Made by a program: the position numbers and the translations under genes. A DNA stretch of 64,000 bases from positions 116,786-180,785 of the forward strand of contig NZ_FOEO01000008.1 of assembly GCF_900110765.1 (NCBI RefSeq), written 5' to 3'. The notes beneath the pieces were generated by a model. The model was not told the origin of the DNA and did not search any database. It saw only the letters and a list, made by a program, of their open reading frames with translations. The DNA comes from Pseudomonas sp. NFACC02. Lineage in GTDB: Bacteria > Pseudomonadota > Gammaproteobacteria > Pseudomonadales > Pseudomonadaceae. Positions 30,430-39,941 of the stretch are shown here, in pieces; position 1 is the first letter of the stretch; each line of letters starts with the position of its first letter.

Positions 30430-31578
30430 TTACGCCAGCAAGGGCGGCAAGACCTTGTTTAAAGCCAGTTTGTCCATGACGGCGGCGCCTGTCAGTGCAT
30501 AGCCCAGCAGGTTACCGTCTGCATCGTGACAGAGCGCCTTGATATCCGCGCCCTGCCCTTCGATCGTCCAGTTACCTTCCCGGCCCTTGGGCGACGGTGA
30601 AACCACCAGTGGGCAGACAGGCGTTTTTACCGTGACGGGCATCGGCCCGTATTTCACCGACGTCGGGGTACCGGCCAATGTCTGCGCCAGCGCCCGCGCG
30701 CAGCTCATCAACGGCATCACATAGAGCAGATTCAACCCGTCCACTTCGGCGCAATCCCCCAGCGCGTAGATGTTGGCATGAGAGGTCTTGAGGTAACGAT
30801 CAACGACCACCCCTCGGCCAATCTCAAGGCCAGCGGCCGCTGCCAGATCGACCCGAGGGCGCAAGCCAATGGCCGACACCACCAGATCACACCGTAGAAT
30901 GGCGCCATCGGACAGGTGCGCTTCCAGGCCATCGTCCGTTCGCGACAAACGCGTCAGGACAGGACCCAGGTGGAAACGCGCGCCCAGGCTCTCCAGCCCC
31001 GCCTGAACAGCGGCTGCCGCCGCGGGGTGCAGCAAGGTCGGCATGACCTGTTCGCAAGGCGCCACCAGATCGACTTCGTAACCGCCCACGATAAGGTCAT
31101 TGGCGAACTCGCAACCGATCAGGCCAGCGCCAAGAATCAGCACGCGCCGCTTGCCTGCCGCAGCCGCACGAAAACGCGCGTAGTCCTCAAGATCGTTGAT
31201 CGGAAAAATCGCATCCCCAGCATCGCCTTCCACCGGGACACGCACGGTTTCTGCGCCCCAGGCGAGGATCAGGTCACGGTAGTACACCGACTCTTCGCCT
31301 ATCCACACGCGCTTGTGACCGGGGTCGATGCCACTGATTCGGGTATGGGTGCGTACCTCCGCTTTGAGCTGTTCGGCCATGGCGCCGGGCTCGGCCATAC
31401 TCAGGCCGTCGGCCTCCTTGTTCTTGCCAAAGCCGGTGGAGAGCATGGGTTTGGAGTAGGAACGACCGTCATCGGCCGTGATCAGCAGCAGCGGCGTTTC
31501 GCCATCGAGCTTGCGAAATTCCCGTGCAAGGTTGTAACCCGCAAGGCCGGTACCGATGATCACCACAGGTGCGTTCAT
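30430..31578 (-). CDS. rubB: Rubredoxin-NAD(+) reductase
   Basis: A 382-residue FAD flavoprotein. The FAD Rossmann motif [13 protein letters not shown] is at residues ~8-20, the NAD motif [15 protein letters not shown] near 150, and the FAD-closing IYALGDCAE near 270. It passes electrons from NADH to rubredoxin, whose gene lies 33 bp upstream. The pair supplies alkane hydroxylases in some pseudomonads and oxidative-stress reductases in others; no hydroxylase gene is seen here. Confidence 0.93.
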   Translation of the reverse strand: MNAPVVIIGTGLAGYNLAREFRKLDGETPLLLITADDGRSYSKPMLSTGFGKNKEADGLSMAEPGAMAEQLKAEVRTHTRISGIDPGHKRVWIGEESVYYRDLILAWGAETVRVPVEGDAGDAIFPINDLEDYARFRAAAAGKRRVLILGAGLIGCEFANDLIVGGYEVDLVAPCEQVMPTLLHPAAAAAVQAGLESLGARFHLGPVLTRLSRTDDGLEAHLSDGAILRCDLVVSAIGLRPRVDLAAAAGLEIGRGVVVDRYLKTSHANIYALGDCAEVDGLNLLYVMPLMSCARALAQTLAGTPTSVKYGPMPVTVKTPVCPLVVSPSPKGREGNWTIEGQGADIKALCHDADGNLLGYALTGAAVMDKLALNKVLPPLLA

Positions 31579-31611
31579 TCAAATCTCCTGAATCAGATAA
31601 GGGATGGCGGA

Positions 31612-31779
31612 TCAGCCGATCTCGATCATCTCGAAGTCCATCTTGCCGACACCGCAATCCGGGCAGAGCCAGTCTTCCGGCACATCTTCCCAGCGGGTGC
31701 CCGGTGCAATGCCGTCATCCGGCCAACCATCGGCTTCGTTATAAATCAGGCCACAGACAATGCACTGCCACTTTTTCAT
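31612..31779 (-). CDS. rubA: Rubredoxin
   Basis: A 55-residue iron protein too short for most ORF filters. The four Fe ligands are C6 and C9 (CIVCG) and C39 and C42 (CPDCG), and the aromatic core W4, Y13, W30, W37 is in place. It is the electron carrier for the reductase encoded 33 bp downstream. Only one rubredoxin gene is present, whereas P. aeruginosa has two in tandem at this locus. Confidence 0.97.
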   Translation of the reverse strand: MKKWQCIVCGLIYNEADGWPDDGIAPGTRWEDVPEDWLCPDCGVGKMDFEMIEIG

Positions 31780-31982
31780 GGGTTGGTTCTCTCGGTTCTC
31801 AGGCTATACGTGCCCAGACGCTCGGCGATCATCGCGCGCTCTTTCGAATGGGTCTGGGCGTTTTACTGATCACCGGGCGTTCACGCAAGTTTCATCGATG
31901 CGCAATCCATGCCCCGGCCGTCGGCCAGCCTGCTCAATCATGCTAAGCTCGCCGCCTCGATTGCTGCCAATAATTGCTCACC

Positions 31983-32558
31983 GTGATCCAGCAAAATCCT
32001 GCATGCCCAACGCCTGAGTGGCTGTTGCGCGATCAACTGGTCGATCTGCCCGCACCCGTCGTCCTTGAGTGGCTGTTCCACGAAGACTCTCTGACCCGAC
32101 GCCTGACCCGACTTTCCCACAATGGCTTCAGCGTCACGCCGATGTTCGAAGGCTGGCAACCGCTGCGCGCGGATGAGTGCGCCGCGCTGCAATTGCCGGA
32201 TGGCAGCGAAGGCTGGGTGCGTGAGGTCTATCTGCTCGGCCAGGGCGAGAAGTGGGTATTCGCCCGCAGCGTGGCGGCGCGTGCCGCGCTGGAAAACGAT
32301 GGCCTGCACATGGACGAACTGGGGACCCGTTCGCTGGGCGAATTGCTGTTCAGCGACCGGGCGTTCGCCCGAGGACCGTTGCAGATTTGCCAATACCCCG
32401 CGCCATGGTTGCCTGATGCGGATAACCGCGCAGGACTCTGGGGCCGTCGCTCCTGCTTTACGCGAGGGGCATTGGGCATCCTCGTCGCCGAGGTATTTTT
32501 GCCGACCGTGTGGCGCGCCATCGACGCCGCCTCTCAATCCGCCAAGGAGCGCCACTGA
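31983..32558 (+). CDS. ubiC: Chorismate pyruvate-lyase
   Basis: 191 residues from the GTG at 31983; a TTG at 31974 is the alternative, and no Shine-Dalgarno decides between them. It splits chorismate into pyruvate and 4-hydroxybenzoate, the first committed step to ubiquinone. LTRRLTRLS, the REVYLLG strand and the C-terminal [10 protein letters not shown] with the catalytic-site glutamate fit the family. The last base of its stop is the first base of ubiA, indicating translational coupling. Confidence 0.93.
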   Translation: MIQQNPACPTPEWLLRDQLVDLPAPVVLEWLFHEDSLTRRLTRLSHNGFSVTPMFEGWQPLRADECAALQLPDGSEGWVREVYLLGQGEKWVFARSVAARAALENDGLHMDELGTRSLGELLFSDRAFARGPLQICQYPAPWLPDADNRAGLWGRRSCFTRGALGILVAEVFLPTVWRAIDAASQSAKERH

Positions 32559-33448
32559 TGTACTTGTCGCTGCTCAAATCCCTTAACCGTCTGCACCCAC
32601 GGGCCTGGGATTTCATTCAACTGACCCGCATCGACAAGCCAATCGGCATCTATCTGCTGTTGTGGCCAACGCTTTGGGCGCTATGGATTGCAGGTAAAGG
32701 GTCGCCGTCGCCGGGCAACGTCCTGATCTTCGTGGTTGGCGTGTTCCTGATGCGCGCCGCCGGCTGCGTGATCAATGACTTCGCCGACCGCAAGGTCGAC
32801 GGTCACGTCAAACGTACCGAGCAGCGCCCTCTGGTGAGCGGCAAGGTCAGCTCCAGAGAGGCGCTGATCCTGTTCGCGGTGCTGGTGGGACTGAGCTTTC
32901 TGCTGGTGCTGCTGACCAATTCCACAACCGTCTGGCTGTCGTTCGGCGGTCTGGCGCTCGCCGCCACGTACCCATTCATGAAGCGATACACCTATTACCC
33001 GCAAGTGGTACTCGGCGCAGCGTTTTCATGGGGCATGCCGATGGCGTTCACGGCCGAGACCGGCGACCTGCCTGCCGCCGCCTGGTTGCTGTACATCGCC
33101 AATCTGCTATGGACAGTGGGTTACGACACGTATTACGCGATGACCGACCGGGAGGACGACCTGAAGATCGGGGTGAAATCCACCGCTGTCCTGTTTGGCG
33201 ACGCCGATCGAGTGATCATCCTGACGCTGCAGTGCCTGGCGCTGTTCTGCCTGATGCTTGCGGGTTCACGGTTTGAACTCGGGGTGTATTTCTTCCTTGG
33301 CCTGCTGGTCGCCGCAGGCTGCTTTGCCTGGGAATTCTGGTCGACGCGGGATAGGGCGCCGCAAGCCTGTTTCAAGGCTTTCCTGCATAACCATTGGGCG
33401 GGATTGGCGATCTTTGTCGGAATCGTCGTGGACTATGCGCTGCGTTGA
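32558..33448 (+). CDS. ubiA: 4-hydroxybenzoate octaprenyltransferase
   Basis: A 296-residue integral membrane prenyltransferase that attaches the polyprenyl tail to 4-hydroxybenzoate. The two aspartate-rich sites are [15 protein letters not shown] (around 78-92) and [16 protein letters not shown] (around 189-204). About nine hydrophobic helices. The ATG at 32558 overlaps the ubiC stop by 1 bp. Confidence 0.97.
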   Translation: MYLSLLKSLNRLHPRAWDFIQLTRIDKPIGIYLLLWPTLWALWIAGKGSPSPGNVLIFVVGVFLMRAAGCVINDFADRKVDGHVKRTEQRPLVSGKVSSREALILFAVLVGLSFLLVLLTNSTTVWLSFGGLALAATYPFMKRYTYYPQVVLGAAFSWGMPMAFTAETGDLPAAAWLLYIANLLWTVGYDTYYAMTDREDDLKIGVKSTAVLFGDADRVIILTLQCLALFCLMLAGSRFELGVYFFLGLLVAAGCFAWEFWSTRDRAPQACFKAFLHNHWAGLAIFVGIVVDYALR

Positions 33449-33470
33449 CCCTGTACGGATCAACGCAGCG
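33438..33470. terminator. Inverted repeat at the end of ubiA
   Basis: CGCTGCGTTGA / TCAACGCAGCG is a perfect 11-bp stem that includes the ubiA stop codon. It lies between convergent genes. No T run on either side, so termination would be weak or Rho-assisted. Confidence 0.5.
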
Positions 33471-33482
33471 TGAGGTGTCAAT

Positions 33483-33863
33483 TCAGGGTTTAGCGACGTG
33501 CCAGACGTCGCCCTTGCCGTCACCGGTCTTGTCGCCAGCGGCTTTGTCGTTCTTGAAGGTGTACAGCGGCTTGCCTTTATAGACCCACTGCGAGGCACCG
33601 TCTTCACGCTTGATGATCGTCCAGTCGCCCTCGGCCTTATCGCCGTCACCGGCGACCATGGGCGGCCAGTTGACCGCGCACTGATCGTTGCAGACTGACT
33701 TGCCAGCGGACGTGTCCTTGTCGAACGTATAAAGGGTCATGCCCTTTTTATCGACCAGAACGCCATCTTTGGTATCTGCCTGATGCTGAGCGAAGGCCAT
33801 CCCGGACGATGCCAGTGCAGCAGCAGCAAAAAAACCCATAAAAGCAGAAGAAGTTTTAGCCAT
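33483..33863 (-). CDS. Secreted repeat protein (Lipoprotein_15 / COG4315 type)
   Basis: A 126-residue exported protein with a signal peptide ending AFA-QH at about residue 25. It carries two copies of a short beta repeat, KKGMTLYTFDKD (about 39-50) and YKGKPLYTFKND (about 94-105), plus CNDQCAVNWPP between them. This pattern defines the PF03640 family of small periplasmic proteins of unknown function. No lipobox is seen. Convergent with ubiA and divergent from phoB. Confidence 0.85.
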   Translation of the reverse strand: MAKTSSAFMGFFAAAALASSGMAFAQHQADTKDGVLVDKKGMTLYTFDKDTSAGKSVCNDQCAVNWPPMVAGDGDKAEGDWTIIKREDGASQWVYKGKPLYTFKNDKAAGDKTGDGKGDVWHVAKP

Positions 33864-33963
33864 CGGTATGTTCCCTTTTTGTTAGTCGTAGGTTGGACAA
33901 ACGTTGTAGGACAAGACCATAAGCTTAGCGCCAGACCGTGCAATGCGCCTTGTCCGAACTAAC

Positions 33964-33981
33964 CTGTCACACGACTGCAAT
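33964..33981 (+). promoter_or_regulatory. Pho box upstream of phoB
   Basis: CTGTCAC-ACGA-CTGCAAT is two 7-bp half-sites spaced 11 bp start to start, matching the PhoB consensus (CTGTCAT-N4-CTGTCAT). It lies 54 bp before the phoB ATG and points to autoregulation. Confidence 0.75.
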
Positions 33982-34034
33982 AATTCCGTTATCTAATGCG
34001 CCCCAAGACAGTTAAATGACATGAGGTTCGAGGC

Positions 34035-34724
34035 ATGGTTGGCAGGAGCATTCTGATCGTCGACGACGAAGCGCCGATTCGCGAGATGATCGCCGTCGCA
34101 CTGGAAATGGCCGGCTATGACTGCATGGAGGCAGAGAACTCTCAGCAGGCCCACGCGGTCATCGTCGACCGCAAGCCCGATTTGATCCTGCTCGACTGGA
34201 TGCTGCCCGGCACGTCCGGCATCGAGTTGGCGCGGCGCTTGAAGCGTGATGAGCTGACCGGGGATATTCCGATCATCATGCTCACCGCCAAGGGTGAAGA
34301 GGACAACAAGATCCAGGGGCTCGAGGTCGGCGCCGATGATTACATCACCAAACCCTTCTCCCCTCGTGAACTGGTCGCGCGCCTCAAAGCCGTGCTGCGC
34401 CGCGCAGGCCCCAACGACGGCGAATCGCCCATCGAAGTGGGCGGTCTGTTGTTGGACCCAATCAGTCATCGCGTCACCATCGACGGCAAGCCTGCTGAAA
34501 TGGGGCCGACCGAATACCGCCTGCTGCAGTTCTTCATGACCCATCAGGAGCGCGCCTACACCCGCGGTCAGTTGCTCGATCAAGTCTGGGGCGGCAACGT
34601 TTACGTCGAAGAGCGCACAGTGGACGTTCACATTCGTCGCCTGCGCAAAGCCCTCGGCGATGCTTATGAAAATCTGGTACAAACCGTCCGCGGTACTGGC
34701 TACCGTTTTTCCACCAAAAGCTGA
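34035..34724 (+). CDS. phoB: Phosphate regulon response regulator PhoB
   Basis: A 229-residue OmpR-type regulator. The receiver domain (1-~120) has D10-D11, phosphoacceptor D54 in LLDWMLPG and the conserved lysine in ITKPFSP. The C-terminal winged helix (about 130-229) includes [14 protein letters not shown]. It activates phosphate-starvation genes at Pho boxes such as those before phoB, pstC and pstS in this window. phoR follows 47 bp later. Confidence 0.98.
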   Translation: MVGRSILIVDDEAPIREMIAVALEMAGYDCMEAENSQQAHAVIVDRKPDLILLDWMLPGTSGIELARRLKRDELTGDIPIIMLTAKGEEDNKIQGLEVGADDYITKPFSPRELVARLKAVLRRAGPNDGESPIEVGGLLLDPISHRVTIDGKPAEMGPTEYRLLQFFMTHQERAYTRGQLLDQVWGGNVYVEERTVDVHIRRLRKALGDAYENLVQTVRGTGYRFSTKS

Positions 34725-34771
34725 GCAGCTCTTGGTAGCGACTCCGATCGCTGCAGACAAGGACGCGTTAA

Positions 34772-36073
34772 TTGAATCAAAACTGGCATGGCACCCTGAT
34801 CCGCCATCTGCTGCTATTGGTCACGGCCTCGCTGCTGGCCGGGCTGATCAGCGGCCATTATGGCGGGTGCCTGGCAATCGGCCTGGGCCTGTACCTGGCC
34901 TGGACCCTCAAACAGCTGCTCAGGCTGCATGACTGGCTGCGCCATCACAAACCGGATGAGCCGCCGCCCGATGGCTATGGCCTCTGGGGCGAAGTCTTCG
35001 ACAGCATCTATCACCTGCAACGCCGCGATCAGCGTGTGCGAGGTCGTCTGCAAGCCGTCATCGACCGGGTTCAAGAGTCTACGGCGGCGCTGAAAGACGC
35101 TGTGATCATGCTCGACAGCGAAGGCAATCTGGAATGGTGGAACCGTGCCGCTGAAACGCTGCTGGGCCTCAAAACACCTCAGGACAGCGGCCAGCCCGTG
35201 ACCAACCTGGTGCGCCATCCTCGCTTCAAGGAATATTTCGAGCAGGCCAATTACGCCGAACCTCTGGAAATTCCTTCTCCGGTCAACGACCGTCTGCGCA
35301 TTCAGATGCTGATCACGCGATACGGCAATAACGAGCACCTGATGCTGGTGCGTGACGTCACGCGCCTTCATCTGCTGGAGCAAATGCGCAAAGACTTCGT
35401 GGCCAACGTCTCTCATGAACTGCGCACGCCGCTGACGGTGATCTGCGGTTACCTGGAAACGCTGCTGGATAACGTGGACGAGGTGAATCCTCGGTGGGTC
35501 CGCGCGCTGCAACAGATGCAGCAACAGGGCGGCCGCATGCAGACGCTGCTCAACGACCTGCTGCTGCTAGCAAAGCTGGAAGCCACGGATTACCCCTCGG
35601 ACAATCAGCCTGTCGCCGTGCCAGCGTTACTGCAGAGCATCAAGACGGATGCGCAGGCCCTGTCAGGTGCCAAGAATCAGGAAATCGTCCTGGACGTGGA
35701 AAGCGACTGGAGCCTGAAAGGCAGCGAAGCGGAATTGCGCAGTGCGTTTTCCAATCTGATTTTCAATGCGGTGAAATACACCCCCGCCGAGGGCAAAATC
35801 CGCATCCGCTGGTGGGCCGATGGTCGGGGCGCGCACCTGAGCGTGCAGGACTCCGGGATTGGTATCGACCCCAAACACATCCCGCGCCTGACCGAGCGTT
35901 TCTATCGAGTGGACTCCAGCCGGGCTTCCAATACCGGCGGCACAGGCCTTGGGCTGGCGATCGTCAAGCATGTGTTGCTTCGCCATCGTGGCTCACTGGA
36001 GATCAACAGCGTGCTGGGCAAGGGCAGCGTATTCATCTGCAACTTTGCTCCGATTCAGATGACCAAGCCCTAG
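34772..36073 (+). CDS. phoR: Phosphate regulon sensor kinase PhoR
   Basis: A 433-residue histidine kinase with a TTG start preceded by AAGGA. Two closely spaced N-terminal membrane helices (about 11-28 and 32-50) leave almost no periplasmic loop. Then come a Cache/PAS region (about 95-195, AVIMLDSEGNLEWWN), the phosphorylated H215 in SHELRTPL, and the ATPase boxes NLIFNAVKYTP, DSGIGI and GTGLGLAI. It senses phosphate through PhoU and the Pst transporter rather than directly. Confidence 0.97.
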   Translation: MNQNWHGTLIRHLLLLVTASLLAGLISGHYGGCLAIGLGLYLAWTLKQLLRLHDWLRHHKPDEPPPDGYGLWGEVFDSIYHLQRRDQRVRGRLQAVIDRVQESTAALKDAVIMLDSEGNLEWWNRAAETLLGLKTPQDSGQPVTNLVRHPRFKEYFEQANYAEPLEIPSPVNDRLRIQMLITRYGNNEHLMLVRDVTRLHLLEQMRKDFVANVSHELRTPLTVICGYLETLLDNVDEVNPRWVRALQQMQQQGGRMQTLLNDLLLLAKLEATDYPSDNQPVAVPALLQSIKTDAQALSGAKNQEIVLDVESDWSLKGSEAELRSAFSNLIFNAVKYTPAEGKIRIRWWADGRGAHLSVQDSGIGIDPKHIPRLTERFYRVDSSRASNTGGTGLGLAIVKHVLLRHRGSLEINSVLGKGSVFICNFAPIQMTKP

Positions 36074-36171
36074 TATTGCTGGCCGATAGCCGCTAAATTG
36101 CATCGCTTATGCCCTCAATTTGTGAGGGCTTATTTCATCCTTTCTCGAAACGGAACCTGCAAAACCCCATC

Positions 36172-37512
36172 ATGGACCCTTCCCCTGGCATTAGCTTCGC
36201 GTCAATTTTCGCCGACTTCGGCATGATTCTCTTTGCAATGATTCTGGTCCTGCTCAACGGCTTTTTCGTTGCAGCAGAGTTTGCCATGGTCAAGCTGCGC
36301 TCCACTCGCGTGGAATCCATCGCCGAGAAAAACGGCTGGCGCGGTAGCATCCTTCGCACGGTACACAGCCAGCTGGACGCTTATCTGTCGGCCTGTCAGC
36401 TGGGTATCACGCTCGCCTCGCTGGGCCTGGGCTGGGTCGGTGAGCCCGCTTTCGCGCACCTGTTGGCGCCTCTGCTGGAAGCCATGGGCGTGGGTTCGCC
36501 GGAAGTGATCAAAGGCGTGTCGTTTTTCTCCGCCTTCTTCGTGATCTCTTATCTGCACATCGTGGTCGGCGAACTGGCGCCCAAATCCTGGGCCATTCGC
36601 AAGCCTGAGCTGCTGTCGCTGTGGACCGCCGTTCCGCTGTACCTGTTTTACTGGGTCATGTACCCGGCTATCTACCTGCTCAACGCCAGCGCCAACGGCA
36701 TTCTGCGTATCGCCGGTCAGGGCGAACCGGGCCCGCACCACGAACATTCGTACAGCCGCGAGGAGCTCAAGCTGATTCTGCACTCCAGCCGGGGGCAGGA
36801 CCCAAGCGACCAGGGCATGCGCGTACTGGCATCGGCGGTGGAAATGGGCGAGCTGGAAGTGGTCGACTGGGCCAATTCCCGCGAAGACCTGGTGACGCTG
36901 GACTGCAACGCGCCGCTCAAGGAGATCCTCGCCCTGTTTCGCCGTCACAAGTTCAGCCGCTATCCGGTATATGACGCCAAGCGCAATGAATTCGTCGGCC
37001 TGCTGCACATCAAGGACCTGCTGCTGGAACTGGCGGCGCTGGACCACATTCCCGAATCGTTCAATCTCGATGAACTGACGCGCCCCCTGGAGCGCGTGTC
37101 CAAGCACATGCCGTTGTCGCGCCTGCTGGAGCAGTTCCGTCAGGGCGGCGCCCACTTCGCATTGGTTGAAGAGGCCGATGGCAAGATCATCGGTTACCTG
37201 ACCATGGAAGACGTGCTGGAAGTCCTGGTCGGTGACATTCAGGACGAACACCGCAAGGCAGAACGCGGCATCCTTGCCTACCAGCCGGGCAAGTTGCTGG
37301 TGCGCGGCGATACGCCGTTGTTCAAGATCGAACGCCTGCTGGGCATCGATCTGGATCACGTCGAAGCAGAAACCCTCGCCGGGCTGATCTACGACAGCCT
37401 CAAGCGCGTGCCCGAGGAAGAGGAAGTGATGGAGGTCGAAGGCCTGCGCATCATCATCAAAAAGATGAAAGGCCCGAAGATCGTATTGGCGAAGGTGTTG
37501 AAGCTGGATTGA
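36172..37512 (+). CDS. HlyC/CorC-family transporter (CNNM/CBS)
   Basis: 446 residues from the ATG at 36172; the frame extends upstream without an obvious Shine-Dalgarno. Order: a DUF21/CNNM membrane domain with four helices (about 15-190, NGFFVAAEFAMVKLR), two CBS domains (about 215-340), and a C-terminal CorC_HlyC domain (about 355-446, ending IIIKKMKGPKIVLAKV). Such proteins are implicated in Mg2+/Co2+ efflux. Conserved next to phoR in pseudomonads. Confidence 0.92.
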   Translation: MDPSPGISFASIFADFGMILFAMILVLLNGFFVAAEFAMVKLRSTRVESIAEKNGWRGSILRTVHSQLDAYLSACQLGITLASLGLGWVGEPAFAHLLAPLLEAMGVGSPEVIKGVSFFSAFFVISYLHIVVGELAPKSWAIRKPELLSLWTAVPLYLFYWVMYPAIYLLNASANGILRIAGQGEPGPHHEHSYSREELKLILHSSRGQDPSDQGMRVLASAVEMGELEVVDWANSREDLVTLDCNAPLKEILALFRRHKFSRYPVYDAKRNEFVGLLHIKDLLLELAALDHIPESFNLDELTRPLERVSKHMPLSRLLEQFRQGGAHFALVEEADGKIIGYLTMEDVLEVLVGDIQDEHRKAERGILAYQPGKLLVRGDTPLFKIERLLGIDLDHVEAETLAGLIYDSLKRVPEEEEVMEVEGLRIIIKKMKGPKIVLAKVLKLD

Positions 37513-37537
37513 TGCGCATCTGAATGCACACGGCTTC

Positions 37538-37640
37538 CTGTAGGAGCGCGCTTGCCCGCGAAAGGTAGGTCAGGCGACGGATATGCCTGGAATTGAACTC
37601 TATCGTCCGATATGCGGCGCAGACCAAGCGCGCGCCTACA
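37538..37640. repeat. Paired palindromic repeat, partly decayed
   Basis: The left arm TGTAGGAGCGCGCTTGCCCG is intact; the right arm is altered (GACCAAGCGCGCGCCTACA). It lies between convergent genes. Confidence 0.75.
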
Positions 37641-37667
37641 ACAACCCGCATCAGCATACGGAAACGG

Positions 37668-38576
37668 TCAATTCCCGCCGATGGCGAAGTTCGGCAGGCT
37701 CTGCACCGGCCGGGCGAACTCATAGGGAATCGACTCCAGCGCCAGCCCCACGTTACGTTGCACCACGAAGTGCAGATGCGGGCCGGTGCTGTTGCCCGTA
37801 TTGCCTGAGCGCCCGAGCGGCGTGCCTACCGCCACGCGTTCACCTTCCTTCACGCTGACCGATCCCTGCATCAGGTGCAGATAAACGCCCATGGTGCCGT
37901 CATCGTGGAGGATGCGCACGAAGTTCCCCGAAGGATTAGCACCTCGCCCGGATTGACCGTTTTCGGTCTTGATCACCGTGCCGCTGCGGGCCGCGATGAT
38001 CGGCGTGCCTTCTGGCATGGCAATGTCGATGGCGTAGCGGCTCTTGGCGCCTACATGGCTGTACGACCCGTTAGGGCCCTGGCTGATGCGAAAAGGACCT
38101 CCGACCCAAGGCAACGGATAACGATAAGCCAGCCCGCCAGCTGAAACGCTGCGCTGGGGATCGCCGACAATCGAGCGCAGGCTCGGCTTGTAAGACATGG
38201 GCTTGCCGGGTATTTGTGGGCTCAAGGCCAGCAACCGTTCGTTGCTGCGGGCAGGGATGGTGCGACGGATGACCTGATCGGCGACGCCCACCACGTTTTT
38301 CACGCCAGCCAACTTCAATTCGATCTCGACCGGTGCGTACAAGTCGTTGCGCACGTACAGGCTGTCGGTTCCTTTGGCTTTTTTGACGTTCAGCCGCACC
38401 TGGCTGTCGATGCGCTCAACCATGCGCTCTCGGGGTTTCATCACCTGCGCGCCGGGGACGGGTTGATCGGTAAACGAAACCACGCCGTTGGCATCGGTGA
38501 ATCTGTAGATGGTGACGGCTGCGGCCGATTGCGCAGCCAGGAGCAGTACACACACCGTCAGCAAGCGCTCTAACAT
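37668..38576 (-). CDS. M23-family (LytM-type) peptidase with DUF4124 domain
   Basis: 302 residues starting MLERLLTVCVLLLAAQSAAA, a clear signal peptide; a longer frame to 38675 is rejected because it would bury the signal. Residues ~22-55 form a DUF4124 segment (IYRFTDANGVVSFTDQP). The C-terminal ~140 residues are an M23 metallopeptidase with zinc ligands in HVGAKSRYAIDIA and HLHF and a further HLM. It probably cuts peptidoglycan peptides, or activates amidases if degenerate; the ligand set looks complete. Convergent with the CorC-like gene. Confidence 0.9.
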   Translation of the reverse strand: MLERLLTVCVLLLAAQSAAAVTIYRFTDANGVVSFTDQPVPGAQVMKPRERMVERIDSQVRLNVKKAKGTDSLYVRNDLYAPVEIELKLAGVKNVVGVADQVIRRTIPARSNERLLALSPQIPGKPMSYKPSLRSIVGDPQRSVSAGGLAYRYPLPWVGGPFRISQGPNGSYSHVGAKSRYAIDIAMPEGTPIIAARSGTVIKTENGQSGRGANPSGNFVRILHDDGTMGVYLHLMQGSVSVKEGERVAVGTPLGRSGNTGNSTGPHLHFVVQRNVGLALESIPYEFARPVQSLPNFAIGGN

Positions 38577-38762
38577 CTGGATAGGCCTGGCTCGGGGAAC
38601 GTTGGGGGCCAGACTAACAGCGAAACCGATAGAAAAGGACTCATCCGTATCAATCGGTAATAGACGAAGCGTCAAGGAAATCGCGTCAGGGTCAGGCGCG
38701 AAGGAATTTGCAATTTCTATGCAGGGTGAGTGTGCGGTTCGTCAGACGAACACAGATCCAAT

Positions 38763-38864
38763 TGTAGGAGCGCTTGCCCGCGATTGCGGTATGTCAGTTG
38801 ACGAATATGTCTGAGATACACCGCAATCGTCCGAATGCGGCCCAGACCAAGCGCGCTCCTACAG
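38763..38864. repeat. Paired palindromic repeat
   Basis: TGTAGGAGCGCTTGCCCGCG opposes CAAGCGCGCTCCTACA, with inner arms GATTGCGGT / ACCGCAATC. It fills most of the gap between the M23 peptidase and the response regulator gene. Confidence 0.8.
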
Positions 38865-38877
38865 GATAGTGAGGCCG

Positions 38878-39771
38878 TTACGCGCCCGGCACGAAGTGCT
38901 TCTGCGCCGTACCACGGGCAATCAGGCGCGACAGGTAGTCGAGCTTTTGCGTGTCCTGATCGACGAAACGGAAGGTCAGTTGCAGCCAGTCACTGTCCGG
39001 TTTCTGCTCGAAGGCGGCAATGGCATGCAAATAACCGTTCAGCCGCGCGACCTCGGCGTTCTCGCCTTGTTCCAGATCGAGCACGGCGCTGTCGAGGATC
39101 TGCGGCAGCGTGTCACTTCGACGTACCACCAGCGCCGCTTCCTTGAGGGTCAGCGCCTTGATCACGCACGGTTGAGTGCCACTGGAGAGACGCAGCTGTC
39201 CCTGGCCACGGCCCGTGGGCTCTGCAGCCGGAGCGGGCTTGGCCATGGGTTTGATCAGGGGTTGCGCAGGCGCAGCGGCAGGTGGCGCGCTGACCACTTC
39301 AGGGCGATTACCCGTCAGGGCGCTCAGCGAGTCATTGGCGAAGGCTGCGTTGGCGCGCGCCGGGGCGCCGCTCATCAGGGCCTCCAGCTTGCCGACCTTG
39401 TGCAGCGCTTTTTTGACCTTGGTCAGCAGTTGTTCGTTGGTGAACGGCTTGCCGATGAAATCGGAGACGCCGGCATGGATGGCCTGGATCACGTTTTCCT
39501 TGTCGCCGCGACTGGTGACCATGATGAACGGCATTTTTTTCAGGCTTTCCTGCTGACGGCACCAGGTCAGCAACTCCAGCCCGGACATCTCAGGCATTTC
39601 CCAATCGCACAGCACCAGGTCGAAGACCTCTTTGGTCAGCAACACCTGGGCTTTGCGGCCATTGACGGCATCCTCCAGGGTGACGCCAGGGAACGCATTA
39701 CGCAGCCCTTTCTTAACCAGATCGCGGATGAACGGCGCGTCATCCACCACCAATACACTGACTTTACTCAT
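38878..39771 (-). CDS. Response regulator with PilZ-like C-terminal domain
   Basis: 297 residues; start MSKVSVLVVDDAPFIRD at 39771 is chosen, since the 56-residue upstream extension looks non-coding. The receiver domain is 1-~125, with the phosphoacceptor Asp in LVLCDWEMPEMSG and Lys in IGKPF. A Pro/Ala linker (about 165-195) leads to a C-terminal ~100 residues that resemble a PilZ fold but lack an evident RxxxR c-di-GMP motif. No DNA-binding domain. Found beside phoU in P. aeruginosa too. Partner kinase unknown. Confidence 0.87.
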   Translation of the reverse strand: MSKVSVLVVDDAPFIRDLVKKGLRNAFPGVTLEDAVNGRKAQVLLTKEVFDLVLCDWEMPEMSGLELLTWCRQQESLKKMPFIMVTSRGDKENVIQAIHAGVSDFIGKPFTNEQLLTKVKKALHKVGKLEALMSGAPARANAAFANDSLSALTGNRPEVVSAPPAAAPAQPLIKPMAKPAPAAEPTGRGQGQLRLSSGTQPCVIKALTLKEAALVVRRSDTLPQILDSAVLDLEQGENAEVARLNGYLHAIAAFEQKPDSDWLQLTFRFVDQDTQKLDYLSRLIARGTAQKHFVPGA

Positions 39772-39899
39772 CGACGCTCCTGATGGCGTGTTCACCGCAA
39801 ATGGCGAGCATATCGCTGGCTGGTGGCCAACTGCCAAATTGTTTGACGACACCGGGACATTTATTCGCGGGTGACCGAAAAAGAGGTGCCTGTATAAAC

Positions 39900-39931
39900 A
39901 AAAACGCCCGGCGTTCGCCAGGCGTTTTTTC
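39900..39931. terminator. Bidirectional intrinsic terminator after phoU
   Basis: AAAACGCC...GGCGTTTT stem with flanking A and T runs, 10 bp beyond the phoU stop. It closes the pstCAB-phoU transcript and separates it from the response regulator gene. Confidence 0.88.
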
Positions 39932-39941
39932 TCAGGCAATC

